In this document: piece after piece, positions 49,549 through 57,036 of the stretch
Position numbering within the stretch: position 1 is the first letter of the stretch
How the letters are laid out: every line of letters begins with the position of its first letter
Assembly: GCA_022843125.1 (NCBI GenBank)
Contig: JALHOG010000023.1
Coordinates: 1 to 64,000, forward strand
Direction of reading: 5' to 3'
DNA from: Ilumatobacteraceae bacterium
Lineage (GTDB): Bacteria; Actinomycetota; Acidimicrobiia; Acidimicrobiales; Ilumatobacteraceae
DNA: 64,000 nt
The notes under the pieces: model-generated
Seen by the model: only the letters and a program-made list of their open reading frames with translations
Told to the model about the DNA's origin: nothing
The model's database searches: none
Made by a program: the position numbers and the translations under genes

Positions 49549-51696
49549 ATGCGGGGCAATCGAGGTATCGGGTGCGTCCTCACATCATCGTTCGCGATCG
49601 TTGCCGTCGTCATCGCTTCGTCGGTAACCAGCGCAACCGACGGCAGTCAGACCAAGCAGCCCTTCGGCGCCGCATCCTTGGTTCGTCAGCAGGCGTCCCC
49701 GACGCCGGCGCCGGCCACATACGCCGCCCAACCCGAGTCAGTTCGATTCGGCGGCGCGAACCGATCGCTGCGAACGCTGAACGGGTCGCCCCACATCGTG
49801 ATGACGAAGGACAACACCTCGTTGGACGCTGCGATCGCACTCCTTGCCGACGCCCCCGACGATGTTTGGCGATCCGCGATCTATGGATTCGTCGCAAACG
49901 TGGACGACACGACGATCGCCCGGCTCCGAACCCTGCCGGGCGTCATTGCGATCGAGCGCGATGCGCCGCTGTCACACACCGGCGAGCAGGTGGGCGCACC
50001 GTGGGGCCTCGACAGGATCGACCAGCGGACTCTTCCGCTCGATGGCACGTACTCCTACGCCCACACCGGGCAAGGCGTCGACGCCTACGTCGTCGACTCA
50101 GGGTTGTGGTTCACTCACGTCGAGTTCACCGGTCGCATCGGCACCGGTGCTTACTACGACTTCGCTGACGGATTCGGACCCTGGGACTGCGATGGCCATG
50201 GCACACATGTCGCTGGCACGCTCGGTGGGGCTACGCACGGAATCGCTAAGGATGTCACCATCATTCCCGTCAAGGTGTTCAGCTGTGACGGACGAACGGA
50301 CAACTCGATTCTCATCGGCGCGATCGAGTGGATCATCAACGACCACGTGGCGGGCCAGCCGGCGGTTGCCAACTTCAGCCTCGGCGGACCGGCGACCTCC
50401 GCCGATCTTCCCCTGGAGGCTGCGCTCGAGGCGTTGATTGCAGACGGTGTCACCGTCGTCGTGTCCGCCGGGAACTCGGCTCTGCCCTCGTGCGGCTTCA
50501 GTCCGGCCCGTGTACCCGCTGCCATCACAGTCGCAGCGTCGAACAGCGACGACGATGACGCCGACTTCTCGAACTACGGCTCCTGCAACGACATCTTCGC
50601 ACCAGGGGTCGGAATCATGTCGGCCTGGGCCTTCGCCGATGACCACACCGCTCAGAGTGACGGGACATCCATGGCGGCTCCGCACGTTGCTGGAGCGGCA
50701 GCGTTGGTGCTGGAGGCGTCACCGACGGCAACGCCAGCCCAGGTGTGGGAAGCAATCGATGCAGCCAGCACGAAGGGAGAACTCAGCGAATGCTGCGGCG
50801 ACCCAGACAAGCTCCTCTACGTCGGTGCCCCGGCGCCACCAGCCACGACACCCACAACAACTACCACGCCGCCGACCACCGCCCCGCCCACGACGAGCAC
50901 ACCCCCGAGCGGACCGCCATCGTCACCGCCACAACTCGCCCCGCTCGTGCCCGCTCGACTCCTCGAAACACGCCCAGGCCTTCCCACCGCCGACAGCCAA
51001 TACGCAGGGATCGGACGCCGACCCAACGGCAGCACCACCACCATACGAATCAACGGCCGCAACGCCATCCCCCCCGACGCCACCGCCGTCATGCTCAACG
51101 TCACCGCCGTCGCACCATCAGCACCCGGCTTCCTCACCGTGTTCCCCTGCGATCAACCCCAACCCAACGCCTCACACGTCAACTACAACGCCGGCGACGT
51201 CATCCCCAACGCCGTACTCGCAAAGACCAGCAACAGCGGCGACATCTGCATCTACACCGTCGCCGAAACCGACATCCTCATCGACGCCACCGGCTACGTA
51301 CCCGCCGGTGGCAGCCCGATCCCGCTCGTGCCCGCTCGACTCCTCGAAACACGCCCAGGCCTTCCCACCGCCGACAGCCAATACGCAGGGATCGGACGCC
51401 GACCCAACGGCAGCACCACCACCATACGAATCAACGGCCGCAACGCCATCCCCCCCGACGCCACCGCCGTCATGCTCAACGTCACCGCCGTCGCACCATC
51501 AGCACCCGGCTTCCTCACCGTGTTCCCCTGCGATCAACCCCAACCCAACGCCTCACACGTCAACTACAACGCCGGCGACGTCATCCCCAACGCCGTACTC
51601 GCAAAGACCAGCAACAGCGGCGACATCTGCATCTACACCGTCGCCGAAACCGACATCCTCATCGACGCCACCGGCTACGTGTCACCTACGGGCTAG
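49549..51696 (+). CDS. Secreted S8 (subtilisin-like) peptidase with two C-terminal repeat domains
   Basis: 715 aa. Signal peptide (about 1-27), an I9-type inhibitor propeptide (HIVMTKDNTSLDAAIALL ... VIAIERDAPL, about 82-145) and an S8 catalytic domain with Asp183 (AYVVDSG), His217 (DGHGTHVAGT) and Ser374 (GTSMAAPHVAG). A Thr/Pro linker precedes two copies of a 120-residue domain (about 465-584 and 592-711), LVPARLLETRPGLPT ... ATGYV, also found at 63636. The active-site triad is complete, so it should be an active extracellular protease. The ATG at 49549 follows AGGAGGGG by only 2 nt. Confidence 0.93.
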   Translation: MRGNRGIGCVLTSSFAIVAVVIASSVTSATDGSQTKQPFGAASLVRQQASPTPAPATYAAQPESVRFGGANRSLRTLNGSPHIVMTKDNTSLDAAIALLADAPDDVWRSAIYGFVANVDDTTIARLRTLPGVIAIERDAPLSHTGEQVGAPWGLDRIDQRTLPLDGTYSYAHTGQGVDAYVVDSGLWFTHVEFTGRIGTGAYYDFADGFGPWDCDGHGTHVAGTLGGATHGIAKDVTIIPVKVFSCDGRTDNSILIGAIEWIINDHVAGQPAVANFSLGGPATSADLPLEAALEALIADGVTVVVSAGNSALPSCGFSPARVPAAITVAASNSDDDDADFSNYGSCNDIFAPGVGIMSAWAFADDHTAQSDGTSMAAPHVAGAAALVLEASPTATPAQVWEAIDAASTKGELSECCGDPDKLLYVGAPAPPATTPTTTTTPPTTAPPTTSTPPSGPPSSPPQLAPLVPARLLETRPGLPTADSQYAGIGRRPNGSTTTIRINGRNAIPPDATAVMLNVTAVAPSAPGFLTVFPCDQPQPNASHVNYNAGDVIPNAVLAKTSNSGDICIYTVAETDILIDATGYVPAGGSPIPLVPARLLETRPGLPTADSQYAGIGRRPNGSTTTIRINGRNAIPPDATAVMLNVTAVAPSAPGFLTVFPCDQPQPNASHVNYNAGDVIPNAVLAKTSNSGDICIYTVAETDILIDATGYVSPTG
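50940..51299 (+). repeat. 360-bp direct repeat, copy 1
   Basis: Identical as far as can be read to 51321-51680 (offset 381 bp), in frame, coding for one 120-aa C-terminal domain of the subtilisin. The absence of even synonymous differences suggests a very recent duplication or gene conversion. Confidence 0.9.
51321..51680 (+). repeat. 360-bp direct repeat, copy 2
   Basis: Second copy of the repeat starting at 50940, separated by a 21-bp linker coding for GGSPIP-type residues. Confidence 0.9.
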
Positions 51697-52222
51697 CAGT
51701 ACGGCCGAACGCAGCTTTGCCGCCGACCGTTCCGAGGGCCTCAGACCGGCTGGCCAAGCCAGCACCGCCGGCCACGCGACGCCAAGCCACGGAGACTGGC
51801 TGAGACCGAGCGCTCATGCTCAGCCGATTTCGTCGACGAAGTGCTGGTCGATGACAAGATCGGAGACGATCCATTCCCGATCGCGCCGATGGAAGGTAAA
51901 CGTCATCGGAATGGCCTGGGTGTGTCGTCCGGGACCTGCTCGTGACCGTCGGGCCCGATCGCGTGCTGCGTGTTCGTGTCGATCAAACAGCCAACATTCC
52001 TGCGCTCGGATCAGAAGCGACGGCGAGGGTGAACTGCCAGTGCGACGGTTGCGGTTGAGACCCCCTCGCTGCGCGCGAGCACGCTGTGTCCACGATGACG
52101 CCGGCTTGGTCGATGAACACATCGAGTGCCTACTGGCCCATGACGCCGGAGGAGACGATTTCGAGTACCGCCGGAGAAACTCGTCGGTCGGGGCAGGGAA
52201 CGTGCGGGAGCTTAGGTGATGG
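51697..52222. other. Degenerate region after the subtilisin gene
   Basis: About 0.5 kb without a supported gene. A minus-strand frame at 51820-52122 ends in MTFTFHRRDREWIVSDLVIDQHFVDEIG, which looks like the C-terminus of a real small alpha/beta (SnoaL/NTF2-like) protein, but its N-terminal part is Arg-rich and unlike coding sequence, so it is probably a remnant. Confidence 0.35.
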
Positions 52223-52282
52223 TCAGCGAGGCCGGGACCGGGGCCGGCGTCGCCGGCGACGTGGTCGATGACGCGTCGTCAT
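52223..52282 (-). CDS. Possible 19-aa Arg-rich leaderless ORF with guaD-like promoter
   Basis: TACGAT lies six bases before an ATG at 52282, followed by 18 further codons rich in Arg and Pro and a TGA. The promoter and start are part of a 22-bp segment identical to that of guaD at 16616-16637. It may be a relic of a moved promoter, or a leader peptide; it is not certain that it is translated. Confidence 0.3.
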   Translation of the reverse strand: MTTRHRPRRRRRRPRSRPR

Positions 52283-52300
52283 CGGACGATCGTAGGAGAC
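52279..52300. repeat. 22-bp copy of the guaD promoter/start segment
   Basis: Identical to 16616-16637, including the -10 TACGAT (52289-52294 on the minus strand) and the ATG. Confidence 0.75.
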
Positions 52301-52413
52301 CCGTCTCTCCACTGCCGCGGCTCCGGTCTCAGCCGGAGGTTGTGATCGAGGTACGTGTAGCCGAAACGGGGACCACTCCCCGGCCGCGCAGTGGCGTGGG
52401 ACGGGGCGGGGGC

Positions 52414-52419
52414 CAGACT
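52414..52419 (+). promoter_or_regulatory. -10-like box of gene 52426
   Basis: CAGACT lies 6 nt before the ATG at 52426, the same hexamer that precedes the esterase GTG at 8347. Confidence 0.42.
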
Positions 52420-52425
52420 GGGCGG

Positions 52426-52926
52426 ATGTCGAACGACTGGGATGAGCACCGCGACGCGTTCGCCGATCGGCAGGAGACGTTCGATGCGTACGTCGACGTG
52501 TGGACCCGCGACCTCGACGGCAAACGCAAGTTCGCTGACTGGATCACGTTCGCGAAGTGTGCCGACGCGGATCTGTCGATGGTCCGCAAGGCACCCGACC
52601 TCGTCCGACAGGCCGAACTGCTGCTCTCGCGCAACGGCTATCGGCTCGGCGCCGGCGCGGGCGGTTCGTCACGGCGGTGGCAGCACACCAAGGGTGCGGT
52701 CCGCACCACGAGCGAGCGACCCGTGAACGACCCGGCCGCCAGCCGGCGCACCACCCGCGCCACCACGGCCAGCCGTCCGAAGGCGCCGCCGAAGCCGAAG
52801 AAGCCTGCGCCGCCGCCCAAGGCGCCGCCGCGCCCGACCCATGTCGAGTGCCCGCGCGACCCGGGGATGATGGTGCCGTTGTCGGGCTCGTGCTTCTGCG
52901 GGTGGAGCCCGTCAGGCGACGACTGA
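52426..52926 (+). CDS. Hypothetical protein with Pro/Lys linker and Cys-containing tail
   Basis: 166 aa. A helical N-terminal domain (about 1-95: WDEHRDAFADRQETFDAYVDVWTRDL ... DLVRQAELLLSRNGYRLG) is followed by a basic Ser/Thr/Lys/Pro linker (about 100-145) and a short C-terminal motif CPRDPGMMVPLSGSCFCGW that could bind zinc; the nuclease-fusion protein at 12266 also ends in a CTCGW motif. No family is recognised and there is no signal peptide. It is followed 50 bp later by the nitrile hydratase operon but has its own promoter. Confidence 0.7.
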   Translation: MSNDWDEHRDAFADRQETFDAYVDVWTRDLDGKRKFADWITFAKCADADLSMVRKAPDLVRQAELLLSRNGYRLGAGAGGSSRRWQHTKGAVRTTSERPVNDPAASRRTTRATTASRPKAPPKPKKPAPPPKAPPRPTHVECPRDPGMMVPLSGSCFCGWSPSGDD

Positions 52927-52962
52927 CCGGCGTCGCCTGACGACCCGGCCGAGGGACTGCTC

Positions 52963-52968
52963 TACGCT
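52963..52968 (+). promoter_or_regulatory. -10 box of the nitrile hydratase operon
   Basis: TACGCT lies 8 nt before the ATG at 52977 and only 2 nt before an upstream ATG at 52971, which favours 52977 as the translation start. Confidence 0.45.
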
Positions 52969-52976
52969 CGATGCCG

Positions 52977-53642
52977 ATGTCCGAGCACGACGACGACCAC
53001 GATCACCACGATCACGATCACGATCACGATCACAGTGAGCTCGGTCCGATGGACGTGCGGGTGCGGGCGCTCGAGACCCTGCTGACCGAGAAGGGGTACA
53101 TCGACCCGGCCGCGCTCGACGAGGTGATCGACGCCTACCAGACGCGCATCGGACCGCGGAACGGCGCCCGCGTCGTGGCGCGTGCCTGGGTCGATCCGGA
53201 CTTCGCGACGTGGCTGCGGACCGACGCCAACGCGGCGATCGCATCGCTCGGCTACGGCGGCCGCCAAGGCGAGCACATGGTCGCCCTCGAACAGACCGAC
53301 GACACCCACCACATGGTGGTGTGCACCCTGTGCAGCTGTTACCCGTGGCCGGTGCTCGGCCTCCCACCCACCTGGTACAAGAGCGCGCCGTACCGGTCGC
53401 GCGTGGTGCGCGACCCCCACGGTGTCCTGGCCGACTTCGGGGTCGCCCTGCCCGACGACATCGGCGTGCGCGTGTGGGACTCGACCGCCGAGATCCGCTA
53501 CCTCGTCATTCCGCAACGCCCGGCCGGGACCGACGGCTGGAGCGAGGAACAGCTCGCCCGGCTGGTGACGCGCGACTCGATGATCGGCGTCGGGTTGCCG
53601 CTCGACCCATCGACGTTCGACGACGTCGAGGTGACGGCGTGA
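52977..53642 (+). CDS. nthA: Nitrile hydratase subunit alpha, cobalt type
   Basis: 221 aa. The metal site [10 protein letters not shown] (Cys116, Cys119, Ser120, Cys121) has the Thr characteristic of cobalt-type nitrile hydratases (iron types have Ser). The enzyme hydrates nitriles to amides in the cytoplasm as an alpha/beta dimer. The N-terminus has an unusual run of alternating His and Asp (about residues 4-19), which could bind the metal. The downstream beta and accessory genes overlap by 4 bp each. Start chosen at 52977 from the -10 box spacing. Confidence 0.93.
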   Translation: MSEHDDDHDHHDHDHDHDHSELGPMDVRVRALETLLTEKGYIDPAALDEVIDAYQTRIGPRNGARVVARAWVDPDFATWLRTDANAAIASLGYGGRQGEHMVALEQTDDTHHMVVCTLCSCYPWPVLGLPPTWYKSAPYRSRVVRDPHGVLADFGVALPDDIGVRVWDSTAEIRYLVIPQRPAGTDGWSEEQLARLVTRDSMIGVGLPLDPSTFDDVEVTA

Positions 53643-54322
53643 CCGGGCCCGCCGACGAGTACGTGAGCCACGCCGACCTCGGCGGCACGCTCGGGCACGG
53701 GCCGGTCGTGCCCGAACCCGAGGGCGAGCTGTTCCACCACGCGTGGGAGCCACGGGTGCTCGCGCTCAACGTGGTGGCCGGAGCAACGGGCAAGTGGCAC
53801 ACCGACATCAGCCGCAGCTACCGTGAGCGACTCCCCGACTACGCCGACCTGTCGTACTACGAGGTCTGGTTGGCGGGCCTCGAACGCGTGCTCGTGGGGC
53901 GGGGGCTCGTGACCGACGAGGAGCTGGACGCAGGGCACGCACTGGTGCCGCCGATCGAGATCGCCGGTGTACTCGCCGCTGACCGCGTCGCCGATGCCCT
54001 CGCGGCGGGTCGGCCGGCCGAGCGTGAGCCGTCGCATCCCGCCCGCTTCGCCGTGGGCGATCGGGTGCGCACTCGAGCCGGCCGGGTCGATCATCACACA
54101 CGGCTGCCCGGCTACGTCGCGGGGCGGGTCGGCACGGTCGAGCGGGTGCACGGCGCCCACGTGTTCCCCGACACCCACGCCCACGATCTCGGTGAGCAGC
54201 CCGAGTGGCTGTACACCGTCGTGTTCGACGCCATCGATCTGTGGGACGACGCGGCCCCCGGGCAGACCGTGTCGGTCGACGCGTGGGAGCCGTACCTCAG
54301 CCCGGTGGAGGGCACATCGTGA
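53639..54322 (+). CDS. nthB: Nitrile hydratase subunit beta
   Basis: 227 aa from a GTG at 53639 that overlaps the alpha stop (GTGA). Family features: [33 protein letters not shown] near the N-terminus, [19 protein letters not shown], and the C-terminal SH3-like domain from about 135 ([46 protein letters not shown]), which covers the alpha active site. The open frame extends far upstream inside the alpha gene but that part is a shadow. Confidence 0.93.
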   Translation: MTGPADEYVSHADLGGTLGHGPVVPEPEGELFHHAWEPRVLALNVVAGATGKWHTDISRSYRERLPDYADLSYYEVWLAGLERVLVGRGLVTDEELDAGHALVPPIEIAGVLAADRVADALAAGRPAEREPSHPARFAVGDRVRTRAGRVDHHTRLPGYVAGRVGTVERVHGAHVFPDTHAHDLGEQPEWLYTVVFDAIDLWDDAAPGQTVSVDAWEPYLSPVEGTS

Positions 54323-54699
54323 CTGCGCCTGCGCCGCCGCTCCTGCCCGGTCAGCCCGAGCTCGAGGGTGAGCCGGTGTTCCGCGAGCCGTGGGAGGCGC
54401 ACGCGTTCGCGATGGCGGTGAGGCTCCACGAGCAGGGGCTGTTCACCTGGTCGCAGTGGGCTGCCACCCTCGCCGAGGAGATCACCCGCGCCCAGGACGC
54501 CGGCGACCCAGACTCCGGCGACACCTACTACCACCACTGGCTCGCCGCCCTCGAACGACTCGTCGCCGAGACCGGCGCCGCCTCGCCCGACGAGCAGGAA
54601 CGGGCCCGCGACGCGTGGCGCCGAGCAGCCGACCGCACCCCCCACGGCCAAGCGATCGAGCTGCTCCCCATCGACTTCGACGTGTCGGCACATACGTAG
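54319..54699 (+). CDS. Nitrile hydratase accessory/activator protein
   Basis: 126 aa from a GTG at 54319 overlapping the beta stop by 4 bp. PVFREPWEAHAFAMAVRLHEQGLFTWSQWAATLAEEI ... YYHHWLAALERLVAET is the signature of the nitrile hydratase accessory (P14K/NhlE-like) family, which resembles the beta subunit N-terminus and inserts cobalt by subunit exchange. It completes the alpha-beta-activator operon. Confidence 0.9.
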   Translation: MTAPAPPLLPGQPELEGEPVFREPWEAHAFAMAVRLHEQGLFTWSQWAATLAEEITRAQDAGDPDSGDTYYHHWLAALERLVAETGAASPDEQERARDAWRRAADRTPHGQAIELLPIDFDVSAHT

Positions 54700-54735
54700 T
54701 GGCACGACGTATGCGCTGACATAGACGGTGCCGGG

Positions 54736-56604
54736 TCAGCAGCCGCCGACGACGAAGGGGCGGGTCGTCGTGGCGGTGTTGCCGCGGACGTCGGTGGCGG
54801 TGACCGTGAGCGTCCACGCGCCGTTGACGGCCTCGGGCACCAGACGACCGAACCAGTTACCGGTGCGCAACGACATCGCGGCAGAGCCCGGGGCGCCCGG
54901 CCCGCTCCAGCTCAGCGTGACCGACGCGAGGGCGGACTCGTCGCTGACCGACGCCTGCACCGGCTGACCGATACCGATCGGACAGGCCACGAACGACGGC
55001 GCCGTGGTGATCGACAGTTCAGGGGCTCGCTCGGTCGATGCCCGCACCGTGAGCGCCGTGGGTCCGACGCCCGAGCTGCTCGCGACGGCGAACTGGGTCG
55101 AGATGTCGCCCTCGGCCAGCCCGGTGCGGTCGACCCCGATCGACACGGCGGCCGAGGCACCGGGTGCGAGCGAACCACCGGTCGCGCCGACCGAGAACGG
55201 CGCAGCGCCACCGGAGATCGACCAGTCGATGGATCGACCGCCGGTGTTCGACAGCGTGAGTGTCGCCCCGGTGGCGGTGGCGCCGAGGTCGATCGTCCGC
55301 GCCGACAGGTTGAGCACGCCGGGCGGCGCCGGTGATGGCGTCGGTGGCGGTGTCGGCGGCAGGGTCGCCGGTGCAACGGTCGTGGTGGTCGTGGTGGTGG
55401 TGGGTCGCGGCGGCAGGGTGGTCGCCACCGGCGCGGTCGTCGGTGCAGTCACCGGCGCGGTCGTCGGGACCGTCGCCGGCACTGTCGTCGGTGCGGTCGC
55501 CGGCACTGTCGTCGGTGCGGTCGCCGGTGCAGTGCTTGCGGTCGCAGTCGTCGATGGGGGGACGGTGGTGGGCGGCGAGGTGACCCGCGCCGTCGTCGGC
55601 GTGGCGATTGCTGACGTGGATGTCGCTGCACCGGCGTCGGCGCGGCCGTCGGCACCCGAGCGAGCGATGGCGGTCAGGGTGCCACCGAGCACGAGCAGCA
55701 CGGCGAACAGCGCGGCGGCGATCACGGGCAGTCGTCGGGCGGAACCAGGGGCGATCGGGAACCCGCCGGCGTCGAACCGGTAGCGAGGACCGTCGGCCGG
55801 GGTGTCGGCTCCAGCAGTGGCGGCGGTACTGGCGAGCACCCGGTCTCGCAGCGACGGCGGGGCCGCGAACGCCGGCGCGGCCGACAGCAGTGGGATCACG
55901 GCGAAGCGTGTGCGCGTCCGCTCACACGTCTCGCAGTCGTCGACGTGACCGGCGATGCGCTTGCGCGTGGGCGGATCGAACGTGCCGTCCCAGCCGCGCA
56001 GGAGCGCCTGCAGCTCATCGCAGTCGGAGCGACCGTAGCGGGCGACGGCGAGCGCACCGATCGAGCGTTGCACGCGGTCGCGCATGCGGTGCACGAGCAC
56101 GTGGCACTGCTGCGCCGTGACGCCGACGGCGTCGGCGAGATCGTTGCCGGTCAGGCCGTGCCGAACACTGAGCTCGAGCAGCAGCCGGTCACGTTCGGCC
56201 AGCCCGCCTGCGGCGGCGCGCACGAACGCGGCGAGCTCGGCCTCCTCGATCCCGCCGGCCTCGGCGAGCGGATCGTGTGCGGCGGTCATCTCACCCACCC
56301 CACCCTCGGTGAAGTCGACAGGTCGCACACGGCTGCGTCGCTTCGTCCGCCGATACACCTCGTGGCGCAGGATCGCGAAGAGCCACGGTTTCAGGCGTTC
56401 CGGATCGCGCAGCTGGTCGAGCCGTTTGGCCGCCACCACGAACACGTCGTGCGTCAGGTCCTCGGCGTCGTGCCGGTCCGACAGCATCGACGCAGCCGTG
56501 TCGTACAACCGGTCGGCGTAGCGGTCGTAGATCGCGGCGAGCGCGCTGCGGTCGCCGCCCAGGTGGGCGGCGACGAGCTCGCTGTCGCTGCGTCGATCGT
56601 TCAT
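54736..56604 (-). CDS. ECF sigma factor fused to zinc-finger, membrane span and extracellular domain
   Basis: 622 aa from the ATG at 56604 (SD AGAGGA). Sigma region 2 (about 15-85, DAEDLTHDVFVVAAKRLDQL) and region 4 (about 125-185, LADAVGVTAQQCHVLVHRMRDRV) form an ECF sigma factor. They are followed by an anti-sigma-type zinc finger (His220, Cys224, Cys227), one membrane helix (about 291-313), a Thr/Pro/Ala linker made of short repeats (about 320-420) and an extracellular Ig/BACON-like domain with a Cys near the end. The fused anti-sigma architecture resembles ECF groups with C-terminal extensions in actinobacteria. Regulation would require release of the sigma domain. Target promoters are unknown. 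Confidence 0.88.
   Translation of the reverse strand: MNDRRSDSELVAAHLGGDRSALAAIYDRYADRLYDTAASMLSDRHDAEDLTHDVFVVAAKRLDQLRDPERLKPWLFAILRHEVYRRTKRRSRVRPVDFTEGGVGEMTAAHDPLAEAGGIEEAELAAFVRAAAGGLAERDRLLLELSVRHGLTGNDLADAVGVTAQQCHVLVHRMRDRVQRSIGALAVARYGRSDCDELQALLRGWDGTFDPPTRKRIAGHVDDCETCERTRTRFAVIPLLSAAPAFAAPPSLRDRVLASTAATAGADTPADGPRYRFDAGGFPIAPGSARRLPVIAAALFAVLLVLGGTLTAIARSGADGRADAGAATSTSAIATPTTARVTSPPTTVPPSTTATASTAPATAPTTVPATAPTTVPATVPTTAPVTAPTTAPVATTLPPRPTTTTTTTTVAPATLPPTPPPTPSPAPPGVLNLSARTIDLGATATGATLTLSNTGGRSIDWSISGGAAPFSVGATGGSLAPGASAAVSIGVDRTGLAEGDISTQFAVASSSGVGPTALTVRASTERAPELSITTAPSFVACPIGIGQPVQASVSDESALASVTLSWSGPGAPGSAAMSLRTGNWFGRLVPEAVNGAWTLTVTATDVRGNTATTTRPFVVGGC
55429..55534. repeat. 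Short imperfect repeats in sigma-fusion linker
   Basis: Tandem, imperfect copies of about 24 bp (GTCGTCGGTGCGGTCGCCGG-like) coding for APTTVPAT-type linker residues. Confidence 0.6.
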
Positions 56605-56747
56605 GTTGCATGTCCTCTGCTCCACCATTGGTTCGGTCCGGGAGCGGACCGGGTGGTGTGAGCGATCACGAGGTACTGCCCATGATCGCTCACGCCACGT
56701 GGTTCCCGCCGGGGAAATCTGTGAGCGTCCTGCCATCGCCGGCGTCG

Positions 56748-56831
56748 TCAGTCGAGGATCCTGACGCTGACGTACGCCGTCACGGTCGGCCACGACGGTG
56801 CGGAGGTTGACGTGTGGGGAAGGGTGAACAT
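56748..56831 (-). CDS. Possible 27-aa peptide upstream of the LAL regulator
   Basis: ATG at 56831 with GAGGAG 7 nt upstream, encoding a Ser/Thr/Val-rich peptide ending VRILD. Codon third positions are strongly G/C. A 6-N6-6 palindrome (GGTGTC ... GACACC, 56849-56866) lies just upstream. It may be an exported signal peptide or a chance ORF. Confidence 0.3.
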   Translation of the reverse strand: MFTLPHTSTSAPSWPTVTAYVSVRILD

Positions 56832-56848
56832 CGGGGGGCTCCTCGGAG

Positions 56849-56866
56849 GGTGTCGTGTCGGACACC
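56849..56866. promoter_or_regulatory. GGTGTC-N6-GACACC palindrome
   Basis: Perfect 6-bp arms in the 432-bp region between the sigma gene (56604) and the LAL regulator (57037). No other gene is supported in that interval apart from the 27-aa ORF. Confidence 0.4.
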
Positions 56867-57022
56867 GGTCGAGAGCCACAACAACGCCGGAACTTTCAGT
56901 TCTGCGCGAGAACTGCTTTCGCACGTCACCCACAGGGGGGCCACTTCCACCCTGAGGCCGCCCGTTCAATCGGTCAGCCGGATCAGCGTCGAGATCATCG
57001 GGTCCGGTGCGCCGGGGACAAG

Positions 57023-57028
57023 TACCGT
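57023..57028 (+). promoter_or_regulatory. -10 box of the LAL regulator
   Basis: TACCGT lies 8 nt before the GTG at 57037; leaderless arrangement. Confidence 0.45.
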
Positions 57029-57036
57029 TCGGGTGA

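Noticed and set aside
50940-51680. 360-bp direct repeats as an insertion element or composite transposon
   Set aside because: No transposase, terminal inverted repeats or target duplication; the repeats are in-frame protein domains.
51820-52122. Minus-strand ORF of 100 codons after the subtilisin gene
   Set aside because: Only the last ~30 residues look like protein; the rest is Arg-rich, so it is described as a remnant within an intergenic feature rather than as a gene.
54205-54318. Extended N-terminus of the nitrile hydratase accessory protein
   Set aside because: The extra residues lie within the beta-subunit gene in another frame; the GTG at 54319 gives the family N-terminus and a 4-bp overlap.
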